Source of the DNA: Neorhizobium petrolearium
GTDB lineage: Bacteria > Pseudomonadota > Alphaproteobacteria > Rhizobiales > Rhizobiaceae
Reading direction: 5' to 3'
Assembly: GCF_017873175.1 (NCBI RefSeq)
Contig: NZ_JAGGJW010000011.1
Span: 186,001 to 250,000 of the forward strand
DNA: 64,000 bases
Positions within the stretch are counted from its first letter, which is position 1, and every line of letters starts with the position of its first letter. The position numbers and the translations under genes are program-made. Of the stretch, positions 11,106 to 20,301 are shown one piece after another. The notes below the pieces were generated by a model, which was not told the origin of the DNA, did not search any database, and saw only the letters and a list, made by a program, of their open reading frames with translations.

Positions 11106-11870
11106 TTACTTGACGAGAACCGGCCCCATCCCGCGGATCGGCTCGTTTTCGTTGATGATGCCAAGACGGCGAGCGACTTCCGAATAGGCCTCCAGAAGCC
11201 CTCCCAGGTCGCGCCTGAAACGATCCTTGTCCATCTTTTCCTTGGTCTCGATATCCCATAGACGGCAGCTGTCCGGCGAGATCTCGTCGGCGAGGATGAT
11301 GCGCATCATGTCGCCTTCGAACAGGCGACCGCATTCGATCTTGAAATCGACGAGCTGGATGCCGACGCCGAGGAAGAGGCCGGACAGGAAGTCGTTGACC
11401 CGGATGGCAAGCGCCATGATGTCGTCAAGCTCGGCCGGATTGGCCCAACCGAAAGCGGTGATGTGCTCTTCGGAGACCATCGGATCGGCAAGCACATCGG
11501 ACTTGTAATAGAATTCGATGATCGAGCGCGGCAGAACCGTGCCTTCCTCGATGCCGAGACGGGTCGAGAGCGAGCCGGCGGCGACATTGCGCACGACGAT
11601 CTCGAGCGGGATCATCTCAACTTCCTTGATGAGCTGCTCGCGCATGTTCAGCCGGCGGATGAAATGCGTCGGGATGCCGATCTTGTTGAGATGGGTGAAG
11701 ATGTATTCAGAGATACGGTTGTTGAGAACGCCCTTGCCGTCGATGACGTCATGTTTCTTCTTGTTGAAGGCAGTGGCGTCGTCCTTGAAGAACTGAATTA
11801 GCGTGCCGGGTTCGGGGCCTTCATACAGGATCTTGGCCTTGCCTTCGTAAATACGGCGGCGACGGTTCAT
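11106..11870 (-). CDS. purC: Phosphoribosylaminoimidazole-succinocarboxamide synthase
   Basis: Ligates aspartate to CAIR to give SAICAR, a late step of de novo purine synthesis. The 254-residue protein starts [18 protein letters not shown], the usual ATP-binding start, and contains both SAICAR-synthetase signatures, [14 protein letters not shown] and LVDFKIECG. It is the first gene of the unit purC-purS-ORF-purQ on the minus strand. A GC-rich hairpin in the leader lies about 20 bases before the start codon. The gene faces away from the first DUF1476 gene. Confidence 0.97.
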   Translation of the reverse strand: MNRRRRIYEGKAKILYEGPEPGTLIQFFKDDATAFNKKKHDVIDGKGVLNNRISEYIFTHLNKIGIPTHFIRRLNMREQLIKEVEMIPLEIVVRNVAAGSLSTRLGIEEGTVLPRSIIEFYYKSDVLADPMVSEEHITAFGWANPAELDDIMALAIRVNDFLSGLFLGVGIQLVDFKIECGRLFEGDMMRIILADEISPDSCRLWDIETKEKMDKDRFRRDLGGLLEAYSEVARRLGIINENEPIRGMGPVLVK

Positions 11871-11890
11871 GGTTTCTTGTCTCGTTGTTG

Positions 11891-11907
11891 GCGCCCCTCG
11901 CGGGCGC
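11891..11907 (-). promoter_or_regulatory. GC hairpin in the purC leader
   Basis: The inverted repeat GCGCCC / GGGCGC with a 5-base loop sits about 20 bases upstream of the purC ATG on the minus strand. It could modulate translation or elongation. No purine-riboswitch core is recognisable around it. Confidence 0.3.
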
Positions 11908-12060
11908 AATGGATGATGTTTGAGCGGTCCCTTATCGGAAAAGAACGGGTTTCACAATGCAGGCCTCCAAAAGCTTGTGGGCAGAGGGGGACTTGACGAA
12001 AAGCAATGAAGAATCATTCATCGTCAGCTTACACGGATTTTTGAAGCTTTTTCTGTAGCA

Positions 12061-12091
12061 ATGACCGCGTCCTCAAGAAAAGGACAGTCAT
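12061..12091 (+). promoter_or_regulatory. Two-tier hairpin in leader of first DUF1476 gene
   Basis: Nested complementary segments, ATGAC...GTCAT outside and GTCCT...AGGAC inside, form a stem with a small internal loop and a 7-base apical loop. The structure ends 26 bases before the start codon of the downstream gene, so it probably lies in the 5' untranslated leader. Confidence 0.35.
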
Positions 12092-12117
12092 AACCAGTAA
12101 AAAGCAGGGATTTCATA

Positions 12118-12432
12118 ATGTATGCTCTTCGCGAACGGGGCAGAGCCCTTGAAGATAAATTCGCCTACGATCAGTCCTTCCAGTTTCGTGCGGAAGCCCG
12201 TCGTAACAAGCTGATGGGCCTTTGGGCCGCATCACTGCTCGGCGTGGCCGATGCCGGCGGTTATGCTCAGGATTTAGTATCCTTCACCCTCGACGACAAG
12301 ACTTCGCACGACATAGCCACCAAATTGCGTCATGATTTCGACGCAGCCGGCATCGCTGTAACCGACGGGCAGTTGCAGGCGAAGATGCACGATCTTCTCG
12401 TTGAAGTCGTCAAGGAGATGCAGGCCGCTTAA
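12118..12432 (+). CDS. DUF1476 protein (F1-ATPase zeta-subunit-like), copy 1
   Basis: A 104-residue helical protein of the DUF1476 family. In Paracoccus denitrificans a member of this family is the zeta subunit, an inhibitor of the F1FO-ATPase. The core ALEDKFAYDQSFQFRAEARRNKLMGLWAASLLG is the family hallmark. The start ATG follows GCAGGGA. A homologous gene lies 158 bases downstream on the same strand. Compared with copy 2 it lacks the acidic EEAGDED insert and reads SFTLDDKTSHDIATKLRHDFDAAGIAV. Whether it inhibits ATPase here cannot be decided from sequence. Confidence 0.9.
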   Translation: MYALRERGRALEDKFAYDQSFQFRAEARRNKLMGLWAASLLGVADAGGYAQDLVSFTLDDKTSHDIATKLRHDFDAAGIAVTDGQLQAKMHDLLVEVVKEMQAA

Positions 12433-12590
12433 GGCTGACGCCAGCAAGGCTGGAGGAACATTGGCGCCATTCCTTGAATAGTTTGCGTATGTCAATTCGT
12501 TTGTGCTGGAATCGAAACGCCGCCGATTGCACTTCGCGCGTCTTTTGATTAAGGGGTCCAGTCACAAAGTCCACTTTTGGGAGACCCGAG

Positions 12591-12905
12591 ATGAGCGGCA
12601 TCAGCGATCGCGAAAGAGCTTTCGAAAACAAGTTCGCCCTGGACCAAGAATTGAAGTTCAAGGCGCTTGCCCGCCGCAACAAGCTCGTTGGCCTTTGGGC
12701 TGCCGGCCTGCTCGGCAAGACGGATCCGGAAACCTATGCGAAAGAGGTCGTTATCGCCGATTTCGAAGAAGCCGGCGATGAGGATGTCTTCCGCAAGCTG
12801 CGCGGCGATCTTGATGCGGCCGGCGTTGCCATCTCCGATCAGGACATTCGTACCAAAATGATCGAGTTGCTCGCCGAGGCGGTCAATCAGATCGAAAACC
12901 AGTAA
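12591..12905 (+). CDS. DUF1476 protein (F1-ATPase zeta-subunit-like), copy 2
   Basis: A 104-residue DUF1476 member, MSGISDRERAFENKFALDQELKFKALARRN..., closer than copy 1 to the usual family pattern (DRExAFENKFAxDxELxFKxxARRNKLxGLWAA). The acidic stretch VIADFEEAGDEDVFRKLRGDLDAAG follows. The ATG has GGGAG upstream at good distance. The two tandem copies are alike in length and helix pattern, and the shared terminator lies right after this one. The likely role is binding to the F1 head of ATP synthase, known for the Paracoccus homologue and inferred here. Confidence 0.92.
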   Translation: MSGISDRERAFENKFALDQELKFKALARRNKLVGLWAAGLLGKTDPETYAKEVVIADFEEAGDEDVFRKLRGDLDAAGVAISDQDIRTKMIELLAEAVNQIENQ

Positions 12906-12930
12906 CTGTTCCGTGTCTTTGAGATGAAAG

Positions 12931-12958
12931 AAAGCCGAGCCCGGCCGGGCTCGGCTTT
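12931..12958. terminator. Perfect-palindrome terminator
   Basis: A 28-base perfect palindrome built on AAAGCCGAGCCCGG and its complement, with an A run before and TTT after. It separates the convergent DUF1476 and PAS-GGDEF-EAL genes and can act in both directions. Confidence 0.8.
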
Positions 12959-13015
12959 CCTTATGCGGGAAAGATCGAGGAAGCAGCAGGCGGGCGGGGC
13001 TTTAAGGCGGTCTCG

Positions 13016-15574
13016 TTAAGCGGAGATCTTGCCGAGACGTCCGAGACCCGAACGGATGAAGCCGGGAATTCCGGAGCGGGACATCGGCCTTGCAAGCGCA
13101 TAACCCTGCAGCACGTCGCAGCCGAGATCGCGCAGGATGCGGATCTGTTCAAAGGTTTCGACGCCTTCGGCGATGACCCGGATATTCAAGGACTTGCCGA
13201 TCTCGACGATCGAACCGATCAGCTTTCGCTGTTCCTGGGATTGCGAAACGAGCCGCACCAGTTCCCGGTCTATCTTGAGGGCTCGTGGGTTCAGCCTGAG
13301 CAGGCTTATGATGGAGGCGTGACCGGTGCCGAAATCGTCAATCTCGATATCGATGCCGAGCTTTCTAAGCCGCGCCAGGTTCTTCAGCACGCCGTCGTCA
13401 CAATCATCGAGGAAGATCGATTCCAGGAGCTCGAACGATACCATACCCGGTTCGATCTTCAGTGCCTCGAGCTTGCGCGACAGTGCTGCATCGTGAAGGC
13501 GGCGATAGGAGACATTGACCGAGAGCTTCGGGATCTCGAGGCCCTGCCGTCTCCACTCGCGGAAATCCGCAAGTGCTTTTTGAAGGATCATTCCGTCGAT
13601 CAACGAGACCGCATCCAGTTCTTCGGCCGTCTCCAGGAATTGGTCCGGCGGCAGCATACCGTGCTCCGGATGCATCCAGCGGGCAAGCGTCTCGACCCCG
13701 GCAATGTCCAGCGTCGTGGCGTCGAACTGGAGCTGGTAGAAAGGGACGAATTCATCGCGTTCGAGACCGAGCAGGATCTCGTCCGACATCCGCTTGGTGC
13801 TGATGATCTCGTTCTGCGTATCCGCCGAAAAGAATTCGTGCCGGTTACGGCCGCCCTTCTTGGCTCGGTAGAGCGCAATATCGGCATTCAACAGGAGCTG
13901 GCGGGCATCGACATTTGCCCCAATCTCACAAGCAATGCCGATGCTGGCGCCGAAACGGCAATCATGACCCTCGTACGAAACCGGCTTGCGCAATTCCTTG
14001 ATGATCCGTTCGGCAAGGTTTGAGAGCTTTCGCGGCGATCCCCGGAATTTCGAAAGGATGACGAATTCGTCGCCGCCGATGCGGGCCACGAAATCGCCTT
14101 TCCGGATTGTCTCTTTCAAGACTTTCGCCGCATGCTTCAGCATCATGTCGCCGGCGCTGTGGCCGAGTGTGTCGTTGATCTGCTTGAAACGATCGAGGTC
14201 GATATGAAGGATGGCAATGCCCTGTCCATGGCGGGTGCATTCCGCTGCCACACGCTCCAGCATTTCGTCCAGGTAACGCCTGTTCGGTAGGTCGGTCAGG
14301 TAGTCGTGCATCGCGTTGTGCTCAATGCGGATGCGTGCGGCTTCAAGCTCCCGGTTGCGTGCCTCGGCAAGGGTCTTGGCCCGTTCGAGCTCGCGACGGA
14401 GTATTACGTCAGCGGTAACGTCCCAATTGGCGCCGACCATCTTCTGATGGCCGGTGCTGTCGGTAAAGGACATGGTCTGGGTGCGGATGATGCGCTCAGA
14501 ACCGTCGCGCAGGATGATCCGGTATTCATCGGAGAAACGCTTCTGATCCCGGATATGCTTCTCGACATTCGCTTGCACGCGCTCCGCGTCCTCCGGATGC
14601 AGAAAGCTTTCCCATAGGCCACCGATGACGACCTCCTCGCTTTTCTCCAGGCCATAAATTCGGAACATCTGCTCGTCCCAGTCCACCTCGCCGGTATCGA
14701 AGTCGCATTCGTAGACGCCGATGCCGGAAATTTCGAGGGCCATGTCGAGTCGGCGGGACATCTTTGCCATCGCCTCTTCGGCCGCCTTGCGCGCAGTGAT
14801 ATCCGTATCCGTGCCCACCACACGCGTGGCCTTGCCGTTCGAATCCCATTCGACGCAAGCGCCGCGACATTCGATCCAGATCCAGTGGCCTTGCTTGTGG
14901 CGCTCGCGATATTCGAACACCGCATAAGCCGGGTCGCCCGCGTTCTGCCGCTCTATTGCATGAGCGACCCGCTCGCGGTCCTCGGGATGCACGAGTTCCA
15001 GCCATGCCTGCGTGGAGGCGGCAAGCGGATCCTCAGGTGACATTCCGCGAATCTGACGCCACACCGGGGAATAGTATTTCTGGCCGGTTGCATAGTTATG
15101 GTCCCATACCCCCGAGACGGAACTGACAAGGGCGTTGTTCCAGCGGGTTTCGCGCTCGGCAAGCTCTTCCACATGCTGTCTTCGCTCGGTGATGTCGGTA
15201 ATATGCACGAAGAGCAGTGGCTGGCTTTTCGGATTTCGTGCGAGCGGAGCCAAATGGACCAGCGCCCATCGCGCAGACCCCTTCGCCCGGGTGGCCCGCA
15301 ATTCCAGAAGTTCGGAGGAGGAGCCGTTGCGCAATTGCAGGAGCTTTTTGTCGATCTCCGCGCGTCCTTCAGGATCAAACAGGTTTGAAAAGCTGGCCAT
15401 TGCGGCCGCGCTTCCGATCCAATCGCGTCGAAATGGTGCGTTTGCCACCAGAAGCGCGCCGGCATGATCGATGACTGCCATCGAGAAAGGAAGAGCTTCC
15501 AAGGCCAACGCTACAACGCCGATGTCGTCTCCTGAACTGGAGTTTAAACGGCGTGAGAGAACGTTTGACGGCAT
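13016..15574 (-). CDS. PAS-PAS-PAS-GGDEF-EAL cyclic-di-GMP signalling protein
   Basis: An 852-residue cytoplasmic sensor, with no transmembrane segment seen. Three PAS-type sensory units occupy about residues 20-400. The GGDEF domain follows, with an intact ARIGGDEF active site near residue 500 and an RKGD inhibitory I-site five residues before it. The EAL domain fills the C-terminal 250 residues, with motifs VETLARW (Glu kept, EAL changed to ETL), DDFGTGHASI, KIDRELV and AEGVET. Both diguanylate cyclase and phosphodiesterase activities are plausible. ATG 15574 is chosen, although a TTG start 14 codons upstream is possible. It lies downstream of an RBBP9-type hydrolase gene, separated by a hairpin. 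Confidence 0.92.
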   Translation of the reverse strand: MPSNVLSRRLNSSSGDDIGVVALALEALPFSMAVIDHAGALLVANAPFRRDWIGSAAAMASFSNLFDPEGRAEIDKKLLQLRNGSSSELLELRATRAKGSARWALVHLAPLARNPKSQPLLFVHITDITERRQHVEELAERETRWNNALVSSVSGVWDHNYATGQKYYSPVWRQIRGMSPEDPLAASTQAWLELVHPEDRERVAHAIERQNAGDPAYAVFEYRERHKQGHWIWIECRGACVEWDSNGKATRVVGTDTDITARKAAEEAMAKMSRRLDMALEISGIGVYECDFDTGEVDWDEQMFRIYGLEKSEEVVIGGLWESFLHPEDAERVQANVEKHIRDQKRFSDEYRIILRDGSERIIRTQTMSFTDSTGHQKMVGANWDVTADVILRRELERAKTLAEARNRELEAARIRIEHNAMHDYLTDLPNRRYLDEMLERVAAECTRHGQGIAILHIDLDRFKQINDTLGHSAGDMMLKHAAKVLKETIRKGDFVARIGGDEFVILSKFRGSPRKLSNLAERIIKELRKPVSYEGHDCRFGASIGIACEIGANVDARQLLLNADIALYRAKKGGRNRHEFFSADTQNEIISTKRMSDEILLGLERDEFVPFYQLQFDATTLDIAGVETLARWMHPEHGMLPPDQFLETAEELDAVSLIDGMILQKALADFREWRRQGLEIPKLSVNVSYRRLHDAALSRKLEALKIEPGMVSFELLESIFLDDCDDGVLKNLARLRKLGIDIEIDDFGTGHASIISLLRLNPRALKIDRELVRLVSQSQEQRKLIGSIVEIGKSLNIRVIAEGVETFEQIRILRDLGCDVLQGYALARPMSRSGIPGFIRSGLGRLGKISA

Positions 15575-15670
15575 CGGCGGGCCTGGCTCACTGCGGATGA
15601 GCGAAAACTTTAGCAAATGCCGATTAAGTTCAGCTTAAGATTGTCGTTCGAATTGCCACCTCTGAACAAG

Positions 15671-15699
15671 ACCATGACGAGATATCGTCTCGTCATGGT
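15671..15699 (-). terminator. 12-bp hairpin spanning the hydrolase stop codon
   Basis: A perfect 12-bp stem, ACCATGACGAGA / TCTCGTCATGGT, with a TATCG loop overlaps the last codons and stop of the RBBP9-type gene. The minus-strand sequence after it, CTTGTTC, is only mildly U-rich. Confidence 0.6.
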
Positions 15700-16247
15700 T
15701 TCAGACGGCTGAGGAACTGCGCAAAAACCATAGTGCCCTCCGGCCAGGGCCCATGGCCGGATTCAGCATTGATATGGCCCGCTTCTCCAGCATCGATGAA
15801 GAATGAACCCCAGGCCGAGGCGATGTCGTCGGCATGTTCGAACGAGCCGAACGGGTCGTTGCGGCTGGCGATTGTCAGCGACGGGAAGGGCAGAGGATCG
15901 CGCGGATAGGGGCCGAAGGTCATCAGGTGCCTGGGCCGGATCTCCGGGTTGTCCACCTCCGGCGGCGCCACAAAGAAGGCGCCGGCGACACGCTTATTGA
16001 ACAGCGGAATAGCATGGATCGCGGACGGGATGCCGAGGGAATGGGCGACCAGCACGACCGGACGAATGGAGGCATTGACCTCTTCGGCGACGCGCACGAC
16101 CCAATCGTCCCGGACGGGCTTCGACCATTCCGCCTGCTCCACACGGCGGGCGGTGGAGAGCTTTGATTGCCAGCGCGTCTGCCAGTGGTTGGGTCCGGAA
16201 TTGGTATAGCCGGGAATGATCAGGATATCGGCTTCGGATGCTTTCAT
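15693..16247 (-). CDS. RBBP9/YdeN-family alpha/beta hydrolase
   Basis: A 184-residue serine hydrolase of the RBBP9/YdeN group. The start MKASEADILIIPGYTNSGPNHWQ carries the family motif PGxxxSGxxHW. The predicted catalytic triad is Ser70 in VAHSLG, Asp131 in ASRNDPF and His158 in EAGHINAESG. No signal peptide is seen, so it is cytoplasmic. Natural substrates of the family are largely unknown. The gene stands alone between the divergent DUF2189 gene and the cyclic-di-GMP gene. Confidence 0.9.
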   Translation of the reverse strand: MKASEADILIIPGYTNSGPNHWQTRWQSKLSTARRVEQAEWSKPVRDDWVVRVAEEVNASIRPVVLVAHSLGIPSAIHAIPLFNKRVAGAFFVAPPEVDNPEIRPRHLMTFGPYPRDPLPFPSLTIASRNDPFGSFEHADDIASAWGSFFIDAGEAGHINAESGHGPWPEGTMVFAQFLSRLKP

Positions 16248-16503
16248 GATGGCGCGATTTGAGGAGCAACGCGTTCGAAGTCAAGGCAAGAGGCGACAGA
16301 AGCCGCAAAATTTGCTAGACTTCCTTTGCCGGTTACCGAGAAAGCGTGTCGGCCTCTTCTTTGTCGAACGTCTTACGGTGGTCGGGTGGATCGATGCGTC
16401 GTCGATTCCGCTCAGTTGGCGGAATCCATATCGGAACTGCCACCACGTTGTTCTTTGCGTAAGGGGGAACGAGGAACCGTGACGGTCTAGGAGGAGAATC
16501 CCT

Positions 16504-17346
16504 ATGACGACATTTCATGTCATGGCCGGTGCAGACAGCAGTTTTGTGCGTCCGGTCGTTCGCAAGATCGGTGTAGCCGACATTATGGACGCCCTGAGCC
16601 TGGGCTGGAACGACTTCCGTGAGAAGCCTTCACATTACGTGTTCCTGTGTCTGATCTATCCGCTCGCGGGTGTGTTCCTGATGGTCTGGAGCTCTGGAGC
16701 CAACCTGCTGCCGCTGCTCTTTCCGCTGATGTCCGGGTTCGCCCTGTTGGGGCCTCTTGCGGCAATCGGGCTTTATGAAATCAGTCGCCGCCGCGAGCGC
16801 GGCGAGGACAGCTCATGGCGACATGCCTTCAGCGTGCTCAAATCGCCGGCGTTGCCGTCGATCATTGCTGTCGGCTTCCTGCTATTCGTGCTGTTCATAT
16901 CCTGGTTGCTGGTGGCGCAGGCGATCTACACCGCCTATTTCGGCGACGTGGCTCCAACCTCCATTTCGTCCTTCCTCAACGAGGTCCTGACGACGCCGCA
17001 GGGCATGGCGCTGATCCTGTGGGGCAATCTCGCCGGCTTCCTCTTTGCGGTGGTCGTGCTGGCGACGACGGTGGTGGCATTTCCGCTACTGCTGGACCGG
17101 GACGTCGGGGCGGCAGCAGCCATCGACACAAGTGTCCGGGCCACGCTGGCCAATCCGGTGCCCGTGGCGCTCTGGGGGCTGATCGTCGCGGCTCTGCTGG
17201 TCATCGGAACCATACCGGTCTTCGCCGGCCTCGCTGTCATCATGCCGATCCTCGGCCATGCGACCTGGCACCTCTATCGCAAGCTCGTGGCTCCTGATGT
17301 CTCCGCCCGGTCACCAAGCAGGACTGGTGATCTCACCAACGGTTAA
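16504..17346 (+). CDS. DUF2189 integral membrane protein
   Basis: A 280-residue inner-membrane protein with about six hydrophobic segments and the DUF2189 pattern, including DALSLGWNDFREKPSHYVFLCLIYPLAGVFL near the N-terminus and ATWHLYRKLV at the C-terminus. Function is unknown for the family. A strong Shine-Dalgarno (AGGAGGAG) precedes ATG 16504. It is divergent from the RBBP9-type hydrolase across about 256 bases that should hold both promoters, and it ends at a bidirectional terminator against purB. Confidence 0.88.
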   Translation: MTTFHVMAGADSSFVRPVVRKIGVADIMDALSLGWNDFREKPSHYVFLCLIYPLAGVFLMVWSSGANLLPLLFPLMSGFALLGPLAAIGLYEISRRRERGEDSSWRHAFSVLKSPALPSIIAVGFLLFVLFISWLLVAQAIYTAYFGDVAPTSISSFLNEVLTTPQGMALILWGNLAGFLFAVVVLATTVVAFPLLLDRDVGAAAAIDTSVRATLANPVPVALWGLIVAALLVIGTIPVFAGLAVIMPILGHATWHLYRKLVAPDVSARSPSRTGDLTNG

Positions 17347-17381
17347 GCCTGATCCGATGCTCTCAGGCAAGCCATATGAAA

Positions 17382-17406
17382 ACGCCGCCGGGGCAGCCGG
17401 CGGCGT
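17382..17406. terminator. Terminator between convergent DUF2189 gene and purB
   Basis: The stem ACGCCGCCGG / CCGGCGGCGT with a GGCAG loop lies in the short gap between the two convergent genes. The A-rich left flank serves purB better than the opposite direction. Confidence 0.7.
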
Positions 17407-17426
17407 CCATCGTCAAACAGCTTCCG

Positions 17427-18731
17427 TCATTCCCCGAAGACACGCTTGAAGATCGTGTCGACATGCTTGGTATGATAGCCGAGGTCGAACTTTTCGCGGA
17501 TATCCTCTTCTGAGAGTGCCGCACGGACTTCCGGATCGGCGAGAAGTTCCTCCAGGAAATCCTTGCCCTCTTCCCAGACCTTCATGGCGTTGCGTTGCAC
17601 GAGCCGGTAGGCGTCTTCGCGGGACACGCCTGCTTGCGTGAGGGCAAGCAGCACACGCTGCGAATGAACAAGCCCGCGGAACTTGTTCATATTCTTTATC
17701 ATGTTTTCCGGATAGACGAGCAGCTTGTCGATCAGGCCGGTCAATCTCGCGAGCGCGAAATCGAGCGTGATCGTGGCGTCCGGGCCGATCATGCGTTCGA
17801 CGGAGGAATGGGAAATATCCCGCTCGTGCCACAGCGCAACATTCTCCATGGCCGGCATGGCATAGGAGCGGACCATGCGGGCAAGACCCGTCAGGTTTTC
17901 GGAGAGCACCGGATTGCGCTTGTGCGGCATGGCCGAAGAACCCTTCTGGCCCGGTGAGAAATATTCCTCGGCCTCCAGCACCTCGGTGCGCTGCAGGTGA
18001 CGGATTTCGACCGCCAGTCGCTCGATCGACGAGGCGATGACACCAAGGGTGGCGAAGAACATGGCGTGCCGGTCGCGCGGGATGACCTGCGTCGAGACCG
18101 GCTCCGGTTTCAGACCCATGGCGGCAGCGACATGTTCCTCGACGCGCGGATCGATATTGGCGAAGGTGCCGACGGCGCCGGAAATCGCGCAGGTGGCGAT
18201 CTCCTCGCGTGCCTCCAGGAGGCGGGTCTTGTTGCGATCGAACTCCGCATAGGCCTGAGCGAGCTTCACGCCGAATGTCGTCGGCTCCGCATGGATACCG
18301 TGGCTGCGGCCGATCGTGACCGTGTCCTTGTGCTCGAAGGCGCGACGCTTCAGCGCTTCGAGAAGCCTGTCGATATCGGCAAGCAGAATGTCCGTCGCTC
18401 GCACGAGCTGCACGTTGAAACAGGTATCGAGCACGTCGGACGAAGTCATGCCCTGGTGGATGAAACGGCTGTCGGGCCCGACAAATTCGGCAAGATGGGT
18501 CAGGAAGGCGATGACGTCATGCTTGGTGACGGCCTCGATCTCATCGATGCGGGCAACGTCGAACTGAGCCTTGCCGCCTTTTTCCCAGATGGTCTCGGCG
18601 GCGGATTTCGGGATCACGCCAATCGCAGCCAGGGCATCGCAGGCATGCGCTTCGATCTCGAACCAGATGCGGAACTTCGTTTCGGGCGACCAGATGGCGA
18701 CCATTTCGGGCCGCGAATAGCGGGGGATCAT
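17427..18731 (-). CDS. purB: Adenylosuccinate lyase
   Basis: Cleaves SAICAR to AICAR and adenylosuccinate to AMP. The 434-residue protein begins MIPRYSRPEMVAIWSPETKFRIWFEIE, as in short alphaproteobacterial PurB. It has the fumarase/aspartase superfamily signature GSSAMPHKRNPVLSE and the catalytic-loop SHGIHAEPT. It is the last gene in a minus-strand run of binding protein, rpe and DUF2259, with a 75-base gap upstream that could hold its own promoter. It completes a set of five purine genes in this window. Confidence 0.97.
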   Translation of the reverse strand: MIPRYSRPEMVAIWSPETKFRIWFEIEAHACDALAAIGVIPKSAAETIWEKGGKAQFDVARIDEIEAVTKHDVIAFLTHLAEFVGPDSRFIHQGMTSSDVLDTCFNVQLVRATDILLADIDRLLEALKRRAFEHKDTVTIGRSHGIHAEPTTFGVKLAQAYAEFDRNKTRLLEAREEIATCAISGAVGTFANIDPRVEEHVAAAMGLKPEPVSTQVIPRDRHAMFFATLGVIASSIERLAVEIRHLQRTEVLEAEEYFSPGQKGSSAMPHKRNPVLSENLTGLARMVRSYAMPAMENVALWHERDISHSSVERMIGPDATITLDFALARLTGLIDKLLVYPENMIKNMNKFRGLVHSQRVLLALTQAGVSREDAYRLVQRNAMKVWEEGKDFLEELLADPEVRAALSEEDIREKFDLGYHTKHVDTIFKRVFGE

Positions 18732-18806
18732 GGGCTTTCGGCTTTCTCAATGGTTTTCGGCGCCGCTGTAGCAAGAAGTGCGAGCAAGCTCAAGTTTGCA
18801 GGCGTC

Positions 18807-19556
18807 TCAACGCAGGTCAGGATTTGCGGTTTTGATCGGAATGGCGATCCAGCGTCCGTCGAGTCCCTCGAAACCGGCACTGAAAACCATGACGAGGGCG
18901 ACCTCGATCCGGGCTCTACCGGGAACGACGCCGGTGACGACACCGCCCAAGCGATAGCCGGTAACGCAGCCACGCGAGGAGGGGATGCGTTGGTCCTCGT
19001 GAACCACGTCATCCACCGGCCTCCCATCCCGTTCGCTAAAGTGCAGGCGGAGGGAGACGGTTCTTTCGATCAAGCCTTCGCAGCGCGGATCATGCGGTTG
19101 CGGAATTTCCTCAAGCACGAGCGTGTTGGGTTCACCGACGGAAGGCACGACGGCCACGCTGCGGTAGCGCAGCCGGTGAGGATCGTTGTCGACTTCGGTG
19201 ATCGGATTGAACGCGACGAGTTCGCCTGGATGATTGGCGAGTTCATGAGCCTCAATCACCACTTCCGCATCGTTTTGAACCTTCCAGCGAGCTTTGGCTA
19301 TCGTCGCGTCGTCCTCTTCAAGGCGCACCCGGAAGGGCGTTCCCGGCAGATAGGTGTCCTTGGCAAGATCGAGCACATAGATATTGGCATAGGGAAAACC
19401 CGAGCCATCCTGGACGCCGTATTCCTCATAGGCGAAGATCTGGCCGTCGGTGGAAAAGCCGATGGGGTGGATGCTGGCGATATCGGCTGCGGATGTGGAG
19501 CCGGCGAAGAACATCGCCGCACAGGCAGGAACCGAAGATCGCAAGCGCAATGTCAT
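18807..19556 (-). CDS. DUF2259 periplasmic protein
   Basis: A 249-residue secreted protein. A 24-residue signal peptide, [24 protein letters not shown], precedes a mature domain starting [37 protein letters not shown], characteristic of DUF2259 (predicted secreted proteins of unknown function). The start ATG shares its last bases with the rpe stop (ATGA), so translation is coupled. The open frame continues 241 codons upstream through rpe in the wrong phase, which is not part of the gene. A GGAGG site sits about ten bases before the ATG, inside rpe. Confidence 0.88.
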   Translation of the reverse strand: MTLRLRSSVPACAAMFFAGSTSAADIASIHPIGFSTDGQIFAYEEYGVQDGSGFPYANIYVLDLAKDTYLPGTPFRVRLEEDDATIAKARWKVQNDAEVVIEAHELANHPGELVAFNPITEVDNDPHRLRYRSVAVVPSVGEPNTLVLEEIPQPHDPRCEGLIERTVSLRLHFSERDGRPVDDVVHEDQRIPSSRGCVTGYRLGGVVTGVVPGRARIEVALVMVFSAGFEGLDGRWIAIPIKTANPDLR

Positions 19557-20242
19557 CTGCGTCCATCCTCCGCCGCAGCTTTCAGCCGCGCGATATTTTC
19601 CCGATAGGCCGCGATTCCCTCGCCTTTGTAAACCGCAGAACCCGCAACGAAGACATTCGCGCCGGCGGTGGTCGCAGCGCCGATCGTTTCTGCGGTGATG
19701 CCGCCGTCGACTTCGAGCTCGATCGGCCGGCTGCCGATCATTGCCTTCGCAGTGCGGATCTTCTCCACCATCGCGGGAATGAACTTCTGGCCGCCGAAGC
19801 CCGGATTGACGCTCATGATCAGGATCAGGTCGACATCGTCCAACACGTTTTCGAGAACGGAAAGCGGCGTTGCCGGGTTGAGCGTGACGCCCACCTTCTT
19901 GCCGAGCGCGCGGATCGTCTGCAGCGACCGATGCAGGTGCGGGCCTGCTTCCGCATGCACCGTAATCCCGTCGCAACCTGCCTTCGCGAAGGCTTCGAGA
20001 TAGGGATCGGCCGGCGAAATCATCAGGTGGCAGTCGAAGAAGGCGTTGGTGTGGGACCGGAGAGACTTGATGACATCGGGACCAAAGGAGATGTTCGGCA
20101 CGAAATGACCGTCCATCACGTCGAGATGCACCCAGTCGGCGCCGGCTTCGATGACGTCGCGCACCTCCTGTCCGAGTTTGGAAAAATCGGCGGCGAGGAT
20201 GGAAGGTGCGATTCGGATCGCCAAGGGCGTGGCTGGGGTCAT
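19553..20242 (-). CDS. rpe: Ribulose-phosphate 3-epimerase
   Basis: Interconverts ribulose-5-phosphate and xylulose-5-phosphate in the pentose phosphate and Calvin pathways. The 229-residue TIM-barrel protein has [14 protein letters not shown], the metal- and substrate-binding [24 protein letters not shown] and EVDGGI. ATG 20242 is preferred over an upstream GTG (20272). The gene follows the orphan binding-protein gene by 59 bases and overlaps the DUF2259 gene by 4 bases. Confidence 0.95.
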   Translation of the reverse strand: MTPATPLAIRIAPSILAADFSKLGQEVRDVIEAGADWVHLDVMDGHFVPNISFGPDVIKSLRSHTNAFFDCHLMISPADPYLEAFAKAGCDGITVHAEAGPHLHRSLQTIRALGKKVGVTLNPATPLSVLENVLDDVDLILIMSVNPGFGGQKFIPAMVEKIRTAKAMIGSRPIELEVDGGITAETIGAATTAGANVFVAGSAVYKGEGIAAYRENIARLKAAAEDGRR

Positions 20243-20301
20243 GGTCGAAAGAGCTCCGGTTTTCTCCGCCACTTAGCACCGGCAGGCTTCATGAACAATC
20301 G

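Noticed and set aside
11871-12117. Possible purine riboswitch or 6S RNA in the purC/DUF1476 intergenic region
   Set aside because: No conserved riboswitch core or long 6S-like helix was found; only two short hairpins are present.
17997-19607. 536-codon plus-strand frame opposite purB and the DUF2259 gene
   Set aside because: It is antisense to two well-supported genes, has no ribosome site or recognisable domain, and reflects the high third-position GC that opens antisense frames in this genome.
19557-20279. 5' extension of the DUF2259 frame through rpe
   Set aside because: The true start has a signal peptide directly behind it and a coupled ATGA junction; the extension is rpe read out of phase.
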